Source: Bacteroidota bacterium
GTDB lineage: Bacteria; Bacteroidota; Bacteroidia; Chitinophagales; Saprospiraceae
Assembly: GCA_024276375.1 (NCBI GenBank)
Contig: JAJRXG010000350.1
Span: 1-32,748, forward strand
Length of the DNA stretch: 32,748 nucleotides
Reading direction: 5' to 3'
The position numbers were made by a program, and so were the translations under genes. How positions within the stretch are numbered: position 1 is the first letter of the stretch; the number at the start of each line of letters is the position of its first letter. The notes under the pieces were generated by a model that had not been told where the DNA came from, did no database searches, and worked only from the letters and a program-made list of their open reading frames with translations. Shown piece after piece: positions 16,265 through 23,573 of the stretch.

Positions 16265-17409
16265 TGTCTGTAGTTGTCAAAATATATGGAAAGGAGACCT
16301 CCTTGTTTCAATTTGTTAAATACGTCTTTACAGCGTATAGAGAGAAGTATCCCATTGCATTTGATATTGTCGAAGTCAATGACTTAGATCGTATTATTGC
16401 CGATGGTATTGAGGTTATACCTTCTATTTCTATCAATGAATCTGTAATCGCTTATCAAGGAGATATCTCAATGGAGGCCTTTGCTAAGCAGGCCATTCGG
16501 TTGCTTCTAAAAGAGACAGACTATAGTGGATTGCTCAAGATACTGTCACCTACGGACTTTTCGGATCCTTCTATCAATGCTATAAACTATGCCAAATCTC
16601 TAGGTGTCGAATTAGATGCCTTGGTAAGGATCATCCATGTAGATCAAGCTACACCAATCGTTGCCGATAGCGTCATGGCAATAGAGTATTATCATGAAAA
16701 CCAAAAGCGTGAACACCTCGATATTGTTGCAGCTCCTCTATCGGATACTATCGGAGATGATATTCTTACAATTCCGATCGAATCAGAGTATGTTCAGGGC
16801 ATCACAACAGATGTTCTGCTTGAAAAATCCATGAATTTTGATCTGATCGTCATGGGTACAACAGGAACCAATAATTTAGTCACCAAGTGGCTCGGTTCGA
16901 TATCGCGTACTATGCTAAAAAAAGCCAATTGTCCCGTACTTGTTGTGCCTCCCAATGCTGTCTATAAAAAAGTCAAAAATATTGTCTTTGGCTATAGCCC
17001 GTCACCACTAGATAGCAAAAATATCGAATCTGTCTTTCGTTGGGCCAATTTGCTCAATGCTCGTATCCATGTAGTCCACGTAGCTAAGCGACATACAAAT
17101 CTCAAATCTACGGATGAAATATCGCAATACATTGGTCATCAGTATCCGGGTCAAAAGGTTTCTTATCGTACCATTCAGGCCAAATCTACAGATGAAGGCC
17201 TACTTCATATCGCCCATGAAGTAGGTGCTGAACTTCTCATCCTTGCCAAAAAAGAAAAATCACTCTGGCAATACCTCCGACAGGGAAGCCAAACAGAGCA
17301 AATGTTGCCCATAATGGATATTCCGATGCTTGTATTGCACAATACCCTTAAGAAATGTACTTGCGGAGGAGAATGCAAGAAAAAAGGAGATTCCAAATGT
17401 GATCATTAA
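16264..17409 (+). CDS. Tandem universal stress protein with thioredoxin-like N-domain and Cys-rich tail
   Basis: The protein has 381 residues. Residues 1-85 look like a small thioredoxin/glutaredoxin fold without cysteines (MSVVVKIYGK, then VIPSISINESVIAYQG where redox versions have the cis-proline loop). The first Usp domain (about 88-230) has the ATP motif G-x2-G-x9-G-S at Gly 198, Gly 201, Gly 211 and Ser 212. The second Usp domain (about 235-360) lacks it. The tail has Cys 365, 367, 371 and 379 plus His 381 (CTCGGECKKKGDSKCDH), a likely metal-binding knuckle. Tandem Usp proteins are typical targets of Fnr, Anr and Dos-type anaerobic regulators. It overlaps the CBS gene by one base and is translated after it. 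Confidence 0.85.
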   Translation: MSVVVKIYGKETSLFQFVKYVFTAYREKYPIAFDIVEVNDLDRIIADGIEVIPSISINESVIAYQGDISMEAFAKQAIRLLLKETDYSGLLKILSPTDFSDPSINAINYAKSLGVELDALVRIIHVDQATPIVADSVMAIEYYHENQKREHLDIVAAPLSDTIGDDILTIPIESEYVQGITTDVLLEKSMNFDLIVMGTTGTNNLVTKWLGSISRTMLKKANCPVLVVPPNAVYKKVKNIVFGYSPSPLDSKNIESVFRWANLLNARIHVVHVAKRHTNLKSTDEISQYIGHQYPGQKVSYRTIQAKSTDEGLLHIAHEVGAELLILAKKEKSLWQYLRQGSQTEQMLPIMDIPMLVLHNTLKKCTCGGECKKKGDSKCDH

Positions 17410-17431
17410 CTCAAATACCTCTTAGTTAATG
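17404..17431. terminator. Hairpin between convergent USP and TauE-like genes
   Basis: CATTAACT (17404-17411) pairs perfectly with AGTTAATG (17424-17431) around a 12-base loop. The stems contain the stop codons of both converging genes. There is no T-run directly after the stem, only GGGTTTTTT from 17442 on the + strand, so this may be a 3'-end stabilising hairpin rather than a strong terminator. Confidence 0.45.
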
Positions 17432-18124
17432 ACAAAGAATCGGGTTTTTTATAGCAGACAAAAAATCCAGTTCCATGGGCATGTCCACAACCCATCCACG
17501 ATAGATCAAAAATATGCCCAACACTAAATGCAGGAGAGGAAAGATTTTTTTATACTGTCCTTGTGGACGCCATTTTATCATAGATACACCAAAATGGATA
17601 CTGAGCATCATCGGCAATGTCCCTAGGCCAAAGGCCACCATAAAAGCCATTCCTGTCAATGCACTTCCTGTCGTCAATGATCCCATCAACGCCAAGTAAA
17701 CCAATCCGCACGGCAATATGGCATTCAATATACCCAAGACAAAAGGATGACGCTGTGCCAAAGAAGAGAATGTCCGTGTCAAGTGCTGCTGAAACTTCCT
17801 AAATACCCGCTGATACTTCTTGGATTTAAATATCAGGGTTTCAAGATCTATCGTGAACAAAAACAATACAACCAGAAAGATGCCACTTGTAATGGTAATG
17901 GTTTTCTGAAATCCACTTATCGCCAATACCTTGCCCAACAAACCAAACATTATACCCATAAAACCATAGGTCAATACGCGACTAAAATGATACAATAAAC
18001 CATGAATCCATCTGTTGACAATACCCGATCTAATATTGCTTGCCACTCCCAACACCAAGGGTCCACACATACCCAAGCAATGCAAGCTACCGGCAAACCC
18101 CAACCCAAAAGCCAAAGCAATCAT
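17426..18124 (-). CDS. TauE/SafE-DsbD-like membrane protein of the cbb3 cluster
   Basis: This 232-residue polytopic membrane protein has about six helices. The N-terminal motif LHCLGMCGPL (Cys 16, Cys 20) and the mid-protein motif NAILPCGLVY (a conserved Pro-Cys in a helix) are the marks of the UreH/DsbD_2-like group annotated as sulfite exporter TauE/SafE. Members sit next to ccoG/ccoH in many genomes and are thought to take part in copper or thiol handling during cbb3 assembly; the exact job is not established. The start codon overlaps the ccoH stop (ATGA, 18121-18124), so it is the last gene of the cco operon. Confidence 0.85.
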   Translation of the reverse strand: MIALAFGLGFAGSLHCLGMCGPLVLGVASNIRSGIVNRWIHGLLYHFSRVLTYGFMGIMFGLLGKVLAISGFQKTITITSGIFLVVLFLFTIDLETLIFKSKKYQRVFRKFQQHLTRTFSSLAQRHPFVLGILNAILPCGLVYLALMGSLTTGSALTGMAFMVAFGLGTLPMMLSIHFGVSMIKWRPQGQYKKIFPLLHLVLGIFLIYRGWVVDMPMELDFLSAIKNPILCH

Positions 18125-18576
18125 GGTCTCTCAATATAAAGCGGAATCTCTAAATAATACTTATTCTTGATCGTATCTACCCAATGTACTTTCATCACCC
18201 AATTGCCCATCGCCAATTGATTGGCGTCGATATTGAAGTCTCCTGAGTCGTCTCCATTTTTTAGATCAAATGACCGATCCATCGCTTTGTCAGAGGGTCT
18301 GTACAACACTCCGTAAACATCACGGACAACCTGATCTCCAAAGTCAATGGTAATCCGATTGCTTAAGGCACTAAACTCGATCATAGGTCGATGCCCCTCA
18401 AGGAGTCCATTGGAATATGCATCGTAACGATCTTGATAGGCAAGGTCGAGCGCATAATAATCGTCAATGACCAAACTATGATCCACCGTTCGGGACACTA
18501 GCACAGTACCAATCAAATAACCGATATAAAGAACAAAAAAGATCACAAGCCCATATCCCCAATGAAATTTTTTCAT
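18121..18576 (-). CDS. ccoH: cbb3 oxidase assembly protein CcoH/FixH
   Basis: The protein has 151 residues. One N-terminal membrane helix (about 7-28, YGLVIFFVLYIGYLIGTVLV) is followed by a periplasmic domain with the FixH-type pattern: an YYALDLAYQDRYDA segment after the helix, FSALSNRITIDFG, then VYGVLYRPSDKAMDRSFDL and GNWVMKVHW near the end. CcoH is a single-span protein needed for stable assembly of the cbb3 subunits. It is 6 bases downstream of ccoG and overlaps the next gene by 4 bases. Confidence 0.9.
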   Translation of the reverse strand: MKKFHWGYGLVIFFVLYIGYLIGTVLVSRTVDHSLVIDDYYALDLAYQDRYDAYSNGLLEGHRPMIEFSALSNRITIDFGDQVVRDVYGVLYRPSDKAMDRSFDLKNGDDSGDFNIDANQLAMGNWVMKVHWVDTIKNKYYLEIPLYIERP

Positions 18577-18582
18577 AGTCTT

Positions 18583-20004
18583 TTACCTTACAGGACCTAA
18601 AAAGGTCGTTGAAAAATTGTCTAAGACCTTATCACCAACTCTCGCGGTCAATTTGATTTTGGTCTTCCGTCCTTTCAATACTGTTGCAGGTATTTTAATA
18701 AATAGCGCTCCTTCGGTGTTTTCATTGCTTTCAGCACGAGGTTTTTGACCCACAAATTCTACAACTGCTTCATCTATATTTTCTATTCTAAAATCGATGT
18801 CATACTCACTATCGGCTTTGTTGATGAGCTGATAATTATAAAGATTACTGATCACCCCGGGCTCCAATTCTTGATATAACATTCCCGGTGTACGAAGCAA
18901 TAACACCTCTACCTCGGAACGACCTATAAATAAAAACGCTTCAAGAATCATCAGAACAACAAGTATGGCACTATAGCCAAGAGATCGAGGAGTGATCAGT
19001 GCATTTATATTTTCGGTGATACCTACAAGACTATCGATTCTAATAAGTCCTTTAGGGCGCTTGATTTTTTCCATCACTTCATCACAGGCGTCCATACATG
19101 CAGTACAATTAACGCACTCAAGTTGAATCCCATCGCGGATATCTATACCCGTAGGACATACTTGAACACAGAGACCACAATCGATACAATCACCCTTGCT
19201 TGATTGCTCTGTACCTCTCTTGATTCTAGCTCGGGGCTCTCCCCGGACAAAGTCATACTGTACGGCTAGACTATTCTTATCCAATAACACGCCTTGCAAT
19301 CTCCCATAAGGACAAATAGTAGTACAAACTTGCTCTCGTAATATGGAAAAAACAAAATAAAATGAAAATGAAAAAACCAACATCGCAACAAATCCCGAAG
19401 TATGTTGGCTGATTGGATCTGTGATAATATTTAACACTTTATCCATCCCAATAAAATAAGCGAGAAATGTATTGGCAATGAGAACTGCTATACCAAAAAA
19501 AATAGCCTCTTTACTGATCTTCTTAATGATTTTGCCAGTATCCCAAGGAGCTTTTCTCAACCTGCGTTGCGCCTTGGAGTCACCTTCAATCCAATATTCG
19601 ATACGACGATACACCATCTCCATAAATATAGTCTGAGGGCAGATCCATCCACAAAAAACACGTCCAAAAACAACCGTAAAAAGAGCGATGAAAACAATCC
19701 CAATAAGCATCGCCACGACAAAAATATGGAAATCCTGAGGTGTAAAAAACACGCCAAAAATCCTAAACTTGCCGTCCATAAAGTTGAACAGAAACATAGG
19801 TTCACCATTGTGCTTCAACCATGGCAACCCAAACAATACTATGAGTAATAAATAGGAAACAATCTTGCGGTAATTGTAGAACTTTCCCTTTGGTTTTTTG
19901 GGAAAAATCCAAATTCGCTTTCCGGACTTATCTACAGTTGCGAGAGAATCTCTATATGCCTCTGTATCTTTAAAGTCGTCCTCATTAGTAGCATTGTCAA
20001 TCAC
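18583..20004 (-). CDS. ccoG: cbb3 oxidase accessory ferredoxin-type protein CcoG
   Basis: The protein has 473 residues and a GTG start; no in-frame ATG is available before the conserved YRDSLATVDKSGKR segment. Membrane helices lie near 48-64, 92-114, 165-188, 198-220 and 340-355. The CGWIC motif (Cys 118, Cys 122) heads a row of conserved PQTIFMEMVYRRIEYWIEG residues. CTTICPYGRLQG lies near 225, and two 4Fe-4S motifs follow (CIDCGLCVQVCP near 270 and CVNCTACMDAC near 295). The C-terminal third is an Ig-like periplasmic domain. CcoG is reported to reduce Cu(II) to Cu(I) for the CuB site of CcoN. It follows ccoP by 42 bases. Confidence 0.94.
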   Translation of the reverse strand: MIDNATNEDDFKDTEAYRDSLATVDKSGKRIWIFPKKPKGKFYNYRKIVSYLLLIVLFGLPWLKHNGEPMFLFNFMDGKFRIFGVFFTPQDFHIFVVAMLIGIVFIALFTVVFGRVFCGWICPQTIFMEMVYRRIEYWIEGDSKAQRRLRKAPWDTGKIIKKISKEAIFFGIAVLIANTFLAYFIGMDKVLNIITDPISQHTSGFVAMLVFSFSFYFVFSILREQVCTTICPYGRLQGVLLDKNSLAVQYDFVRGEPRARIKRGTEQSSKGDCIDCGLCVQVCPTGIDIRDGIQLECVNCTACMDACDEVMEKIKRPKGLIRIDSLVGITENINALITPRSLGYSAILVVLMILEAFLFIGRSEVEVLLLRTPGMLYQELEPGVISNLYNYQLINKADSEYDIDFRIENIDEAVVEFVGQKPRAESNENTEGALFIKIPATVLKGRKTKIKLTARVGDKVLDNFSTTFLGPVR

Positions 20005-20046
20005 ATGTATAGCTTTAACTAAGCAATGAAATAGGACGATAGAGAC

Positions 20047-20940
20047 CTATTCGGGTATATACAGTTCTCCTTCTTTTGCCTTGGGATTGGGGGGTGAAGT
20101 ACCTTGAAGGGTTAAAATATAACTTGCCACTTGTTGCATTGTTTCGGGCTTCAACTGAGATTTCCAAGATATCATACCTTTCTCCGGAACACCGTATTTT
20201 ATAGTTTCAAAAACATTCTTGATTCCTCCTCCTTTCAACCAATAATCATCTGTAAGATTGGGACCTACCAATCCCTGACCTTCGACGCCATGACAGGCTG
20301 CACAATTTCTCTTAAAAACAGCCGCACCTGCGGACAAATCCTCCGGATCTGTCAATGCTACGACATTGTTTTCGTTTATGGCATTGGCCATTTTATCGAG
20401 ATAAGCATTCTTGATCTCATCCCCCGCTTTCATTTCAGCTATGTATTCATTTTCAGAACTCCATCCACTACCAGACCAATGATACTGATACATATAAATC
20501 ACGGCAAAAATCATAGAACCATACATCAACCCCAACCACCAAGGTGGCAATTTGTTGTCCAATTCTCTGATACCATCAAAATCATGGCCCAAGTCTATAC
20601 TCTTTTCGGCAGAAACAGGCACAAGATCCCATGCCCAATCATTGATACGCTTCCACAAGGGCACCTCCTCGTCCATCACAGATGTGCTTTTGGCAACAAT
20701 CCCTTTTTCTTCCAAGAGTTGCCTACTTTGGGCTTCCAGCATTTTTCTAATGATATCAGAAATCACCCATATGGCAAAAAGAAAAACCAAGAGGCCAATG
20801 ACCAAAATAATGTTTTCAACGATCCATGATCCTGCTGATTTGCTATGCCCGAGGGAAGCCTCTTGTCCCTGTCCGATTGTTACTAACAGCAATAGACTCA
20901 ACAATGCAGTCCCTTTTCTTTTTAATTTAGTGGAATTCAT
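20047..20940 (-). CDS. ccoP: cbb3 oxidase subunit III (CcoP), mono-heme form
   Basis: The protein has 297 residues. The N-terminus has a signal-like helix (13-24), a second helix (about 40-65) and a third (about 135-152). The CcoP N-terminal signature DFDGIRELDNKLPPWW is at about 119-134. A cytochrome c domain follows with one CAACHG heme site and the Met-ligand region EKGMISWKSQL. Classic CcoP carries two CxxCH sites; only one is present here. With the single site in CcoO the complex would hold two c-hemes rather than three. It passes electrons from periplasmic donors to CcoO. It starts 12 bases after ccoQ. Confidence 0.93.
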   Translation of the reverse strand: MNSTKLKRKGTALLSLLLLVTIGQGQEASLGHSKSAGSWIVENIILVIGLLVFLFAIWVISDIIRKMLEAQSRQLLEEKGIVAKSTSVMDEEVPLWKRINDWAWDLVPVSAEKSIDLGHDFDGIRELDNKLPPWWLGLMYGSMIFAVIYMYQYHWSGSGWSSENEYIAEMKAGDEIKNAYLDKMANAINENNVVALTDPEDLSAGAAVFKRNCAACHGVEGQGLVGPNLTDDYWLKGGGIKNVFETIKYGVPEKGMISWKSQLKPETMQQVASYILTLQGTSPPNPKAKEGELYIPE

Positions 20941-20952
20941 AAGTCCTGATTT

Positions 20953-21120
20953 TCAATTTTGATCTTCTTCCAATGGCAATGAAGCCATGTGGTTGATATG
21001 ATCATTATTCTTTCTAAATACCAATATAATACTGGTCACAAAAACAAATAGGAAAGTCATCAAGGCAAACAATGCCATCCAGTTTATTCCCCCCGCAACA
21101 TCTAATATATATTTATACAT
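20953..21120 (-). CDS. ccoQ: cbb3 oxidase small subunit CcoQ
   Basis: This 55-residue gene starts at the ATG at 21120 and stops at 20955-20953. It reads MYKYILDVAGGINWMALFAL..., with one membrane helix (about 14-35, WMALFALMTFLFVFVTSIILVF), then a short charged cytoplasmic tail ending LEEDQN. Its position between ccoNO and ccoP and its single-helix layout identify it as CcoQ, which stabilises the association of CcoP with the core. Sequence conservation in this family is weak, so the call relies mainly on context. Confidence 0.85.
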   Translation of the reverse strand: MYKYILDVAGGINWMALFALMTFLFVFVTSIILVFRKNNDHINHMASLPLEEDQN

Positions 21121-21150
21121 TTCTATTAACTTTTCAAATAATCAAAATAC

Positions 21151-23262
21151 TTATTTGGGTCTGGCATCAACACCTAGACGTTGCAGATATGCGATTAATG
21201 CAACGATTTCCTTTTGCGCTAAGTTCTCCTGATCGATACCATCAGCAGCCAAATTCTCTACAATCACTTGTGCTTGAGCTGACAAGTCATCAAGAGCAAT
21301 ATCAGCGTAGCCATGTTCATATGGCACTCCTAGGGTCTGCATAACCCTGATTTTGGCAGCCGTATATTTTGTATCCAAATCATCCTTCGCGAGCCAATCA
21401 TATGCCGGCATTATAGAGCCCGGAGACATGGAGGTTGGATCAATCATGTGATTGTAATGCCAACTATCAGGATACTTGCCTCCCAATCGATGCAAATCCG
21501 GACCTGTTCGTTTAGATCCCCAGAGATGAGGGAAGTCATTGACAAATTCTCCTGACTTACTAAAATCTCCATACCGTTCGGTTTCCGATCGAAAAGGTCT
21601 AATCATCTGCGAATGACAGTTATTGCAACCTTCGCGAATGTATATATCTCTGCCCTCCAATTCTAGCGGAGTATATGGTTGTACCGATGCGATCTTGGGC
21701 ACATTCTTGTCGATAAATACCATCGGCAGGATTTCTATGATACCTCCTATCAGTACTAAAACAGTTGCTAACAATAACATCTGTATTGGTTTTCTTTCGA
21801 TCCACTTATGCCAATATTCTCCTTTTTCCTTTATATGTTTCTCTCTTGGAGGATAAGCAACTTCTTTGTCCTCCACTCTATGTCCCTTGGCTGTCATATA
21901 GAGATTGTAAATCATCAAGATGGCTCCCAAGAGGTAAATTGTTCCTCCTATACCACGTATGGCATACATCGGTATAATCTGTGTGACGGTCTCTAAAAAG
22001 TTGCCATACTTCAAAAAACCTTCAGGAGTAAATGCCTTCCACATCATACTCTGTGTCCATCCCGCCCAGTACATCGGTACTACATAGAATACTGTACCCA
22101 ATGTCGCAATCCAAAAATGAGCGTTGGCCAACTTCACAGAATGTAGTTTCGTACTATACAGTCTCGGAATCAACCAATACAACATACCAAAGGTCAACAT
22201 CCCATTCCACCCCAATGTACCTACGTGCACGTGGGCCACAGTCCAGTCTGTATAGTGACTGATCGCATTGATGCTCTTGATAGCAAGAAGAGGACCCTCA
22301 AGGGTGGACATACCATATGCCGATACTGCTACAACAAAAAACTTTAGGATCGGATCTGTACGTACCCTATCCCATGCACCTCTCAAAGTCAATAGGCCGT
22401 TGAGCATCCCTCCCCAAGAGGGTGCGATCAACATCAATGAAAAAACCGTACCCAAGCTTTGTGCCCAATCCGGCAACGAAGTATAAAGCAAGTGGTGAGG
22501 TCCTGCCCAAATGTAAATAAAGATCAACCCCCAAAAATGAATTATCGATAGTTTGTACGAATACACAGGTCTCTTGGCCGCCTTCGGCAAAAAGTAATAC
22601 ATCAGCCCCAAATACGGTGTGGTCAGAAAGAAAGCCACTGCATTATGTCCATACCACCACTGCACCAAAGCATCTTGAACTCCGGCAAATACCGGAATGC
22701 TGTCCATGATGGAGACAGGAATCTCCAAACTCCTGACGACATGCAATACTGTCACCGTAACACAAGTCGCTATATAAAACCAAATAGCAACATATAAATG
22801 CTGCTCCCTTCTTTTTATCAATGTACCAAACATATTGACTCCAAAAGCAATCCATACGAGTGCAATAGCGATATCAATAGGCCACTCTAATTCTGCATAT
22901 TCATGAGATGATGTTAAACCCAAAGGCAAGGAGATCGCTGCTGCTACAATAATCGCCTGCCATCCCCAAAAATTAAAACTAGATAGAAAATTGCTCCACA
23001 TCCGTGCCTTGAGCAATCGCTGGAGAGAATAATAAGTGCCTGCAAAAATTCCGTTTCCTACAAATGCAAAAATCGCCGCATTGGTATGCAACGGCCGCAA
23101 TCGACCAAATGTTAATTCCGGAAGCACATTGAGCGATGGAAAAACCAATTCAAAGGCTACATATACTCCTACAAGCATGGCTACCACTCCCCAAACGGCA
23201 GTTGCAATGGCAAAATTTCTTACGATTTTATCATCGTACTTAAAGATATCTTTCTGATTCAT
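21151..23262 (-). CDS. ccoN: Fused cbb3 oxidase subunits CcoN-CcoO
   Basis: The protein has 703 residues. The CcoN part (about 1-460) keeps the low-spin heme ligand His 59 (RPLHTN), CuB ligand His 206 (WWYGHN), the cross-linked Tyr 250 (IFIYIW), the His 256/His 257 pair (AGPHHLLY), the proton-path Glu 322 region (TLEGP) and heme ligands His 344 and His 346 (VAHVHVG). The CcoO part (about 480-703) starts with a membrane helix (493-514), then heme-c site GCNNCHSQ (Cys 546-His 550) and Met ligand 618 (GSIMPAYDWL). Separate genes encode CcoN and CcoO in proteobacteria; the fusion is common in Bacteroidota. It is a high-affinity, proton-pumping terminal oxidase for low oxygen. It follows ccoS by 5 bases. 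Confidence 0.97.
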   Translation of the reverse strand: MNQKDIFKYDDKIVRNFAIATAVWGVVAMLVGVYVAFELVFPSLNVLPELTFGRLRPLHTNAAIFAFVGNGIFAGTYYSLQRLLKARMWSNFLSSFNFWGWQAIIVAAAISLPLGLTSSHEYAELEWPIDIAIALVWIAFGVNMFGTLIKRREQHLYVAIWFYIATCVTVTVLHVVRSLEIPVSIMDSIPVFAGVQDALVQWWYGHNAVAFFLTTPYLGLMYYFLPKAAKRPVYSYKLSIIHFWGLIFIYIWAGPHHLLYTSLPDWAQSLGTVFSLMLIAPSWGGMLNGLLTLRGAWDRVRTDPILKFFVVAVSAYGMSTLEGPLLAIKSINAISHYTDWTVAHVHVGTLGWNGMLTFGMLYWLIPRLYSTKLHSVKLANAHFWIATLGTVFYVVPMYWAGWTQSMMWKAFTPEGFLKYGNFLETVTQIIPMYAIRGIGGTIYLLGAILMIYNLYMTAKGHRVEDKEVAYPPREKHIKEKGEYWHKWIERKPIQMLLLATVLVLIGGIIEILPMVFIDKNVPKIASVQPYTPLELEGRDIYIREGCNNCHSQMIRPFRSETERYGDFSKSGEFVNDFPHLWGSKRTGPDLHRLGGKYPDSWHYNHMIDPTSMSPGSIMPAYDWLAKDDLDTKYTAAKIRVMQTLGVPYEHGYADIALDDLSAQAQVIVENLAADGIDQENLAQKEIVALIAYLQRLGVDARPK

Positions 23263-23267
23263 AGTAA

Positions 23268-23450
23268 CTAAGTGGATATATGACTTTCTGAGGTCGTATG
23301 ATCATTGACCACCTCATCATCAAATAGCATTCTCACCGATGGTGTATAATCATCTTCATATTGACCAGTTCCCACAGCCCAGAAAAAAGCCACCAAAAAA
23401 CCGCCGGCAATAAAAAGGCTTACCAAAATCAACAAAAGGATAATTTTCAT
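23268..23450 (-). CDS. ccoS: cbb3 oxidase maturation protein CcoS
   Basis: The protein has 60 residues. One N-terminal helix (3-27) is followed by the CcoS signature FFWAVGTGQYEDDYTPSVRM and LFDDE. CcoS is needed for insertion of the heme and copper cofactors into CcoN. It is the first gene after the paired Fnr-like boxes at 23502-23537, so it heads the transcript ccoS-NO-Q-P-G-H-tauE, separate from ccoI upstream. Confidence 0.93.
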   Translation of the reverse strand: MKIILLLILVSLFIAGGFLVAFFWAVGTGQYEDDYTPSVRMLFDDEVVNDHTTSESHIST

Positions 23451-23472
23451 AGCAAAAACACGAATTCCACGA

Positions 23473-23481
23473 CAAGGTATA
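23473..23481 (-). promoter_or_regulatory. Candidate -7 element of the ccoS-NOQP operon
   Basis: The - strand reads TATACCTTG, an imperfect TAnnTTTG. Its final G is 35.5 bases from the centre of the nearer Fnr-like box, about the same as at the CBS (36.5) and hemN (37.5) promoters. A weak core element beside activator boxes is what an activator-dependent promoter would look like. Confidence 0.45.
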
Positions 23482-23501
23482 AAGGCATTTTCAATTGAAA
23501 G

Positions 23502-23537
23502 GTGACTAAAGTCAAGTATAGAACTGATCTAAATCAA
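23502..23537 (-). promoter_or_regulatory. Paired Fnr/FixK-like boxes upstream of ccoS
   Basis: Read on the - strand: TTGAT-TTAG-ATCAG (23537-23524, centre 23530.5) and TTGAC-TTTA-GTCAC (23515-23502, centre 23508.5). Each is one base from a perfect TTGAY-N4-RTCAA palindrome, and the centres are 22 bp apart. They lie in the 123-base gap between ccoI and ccoS, about 50-90 bases before the ccoS ATG. Confidence 0.8.
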
Positions 23538-23573
23538 TTGTCAAATAAATAGTTGGGGTTATTGAACCCAAAA

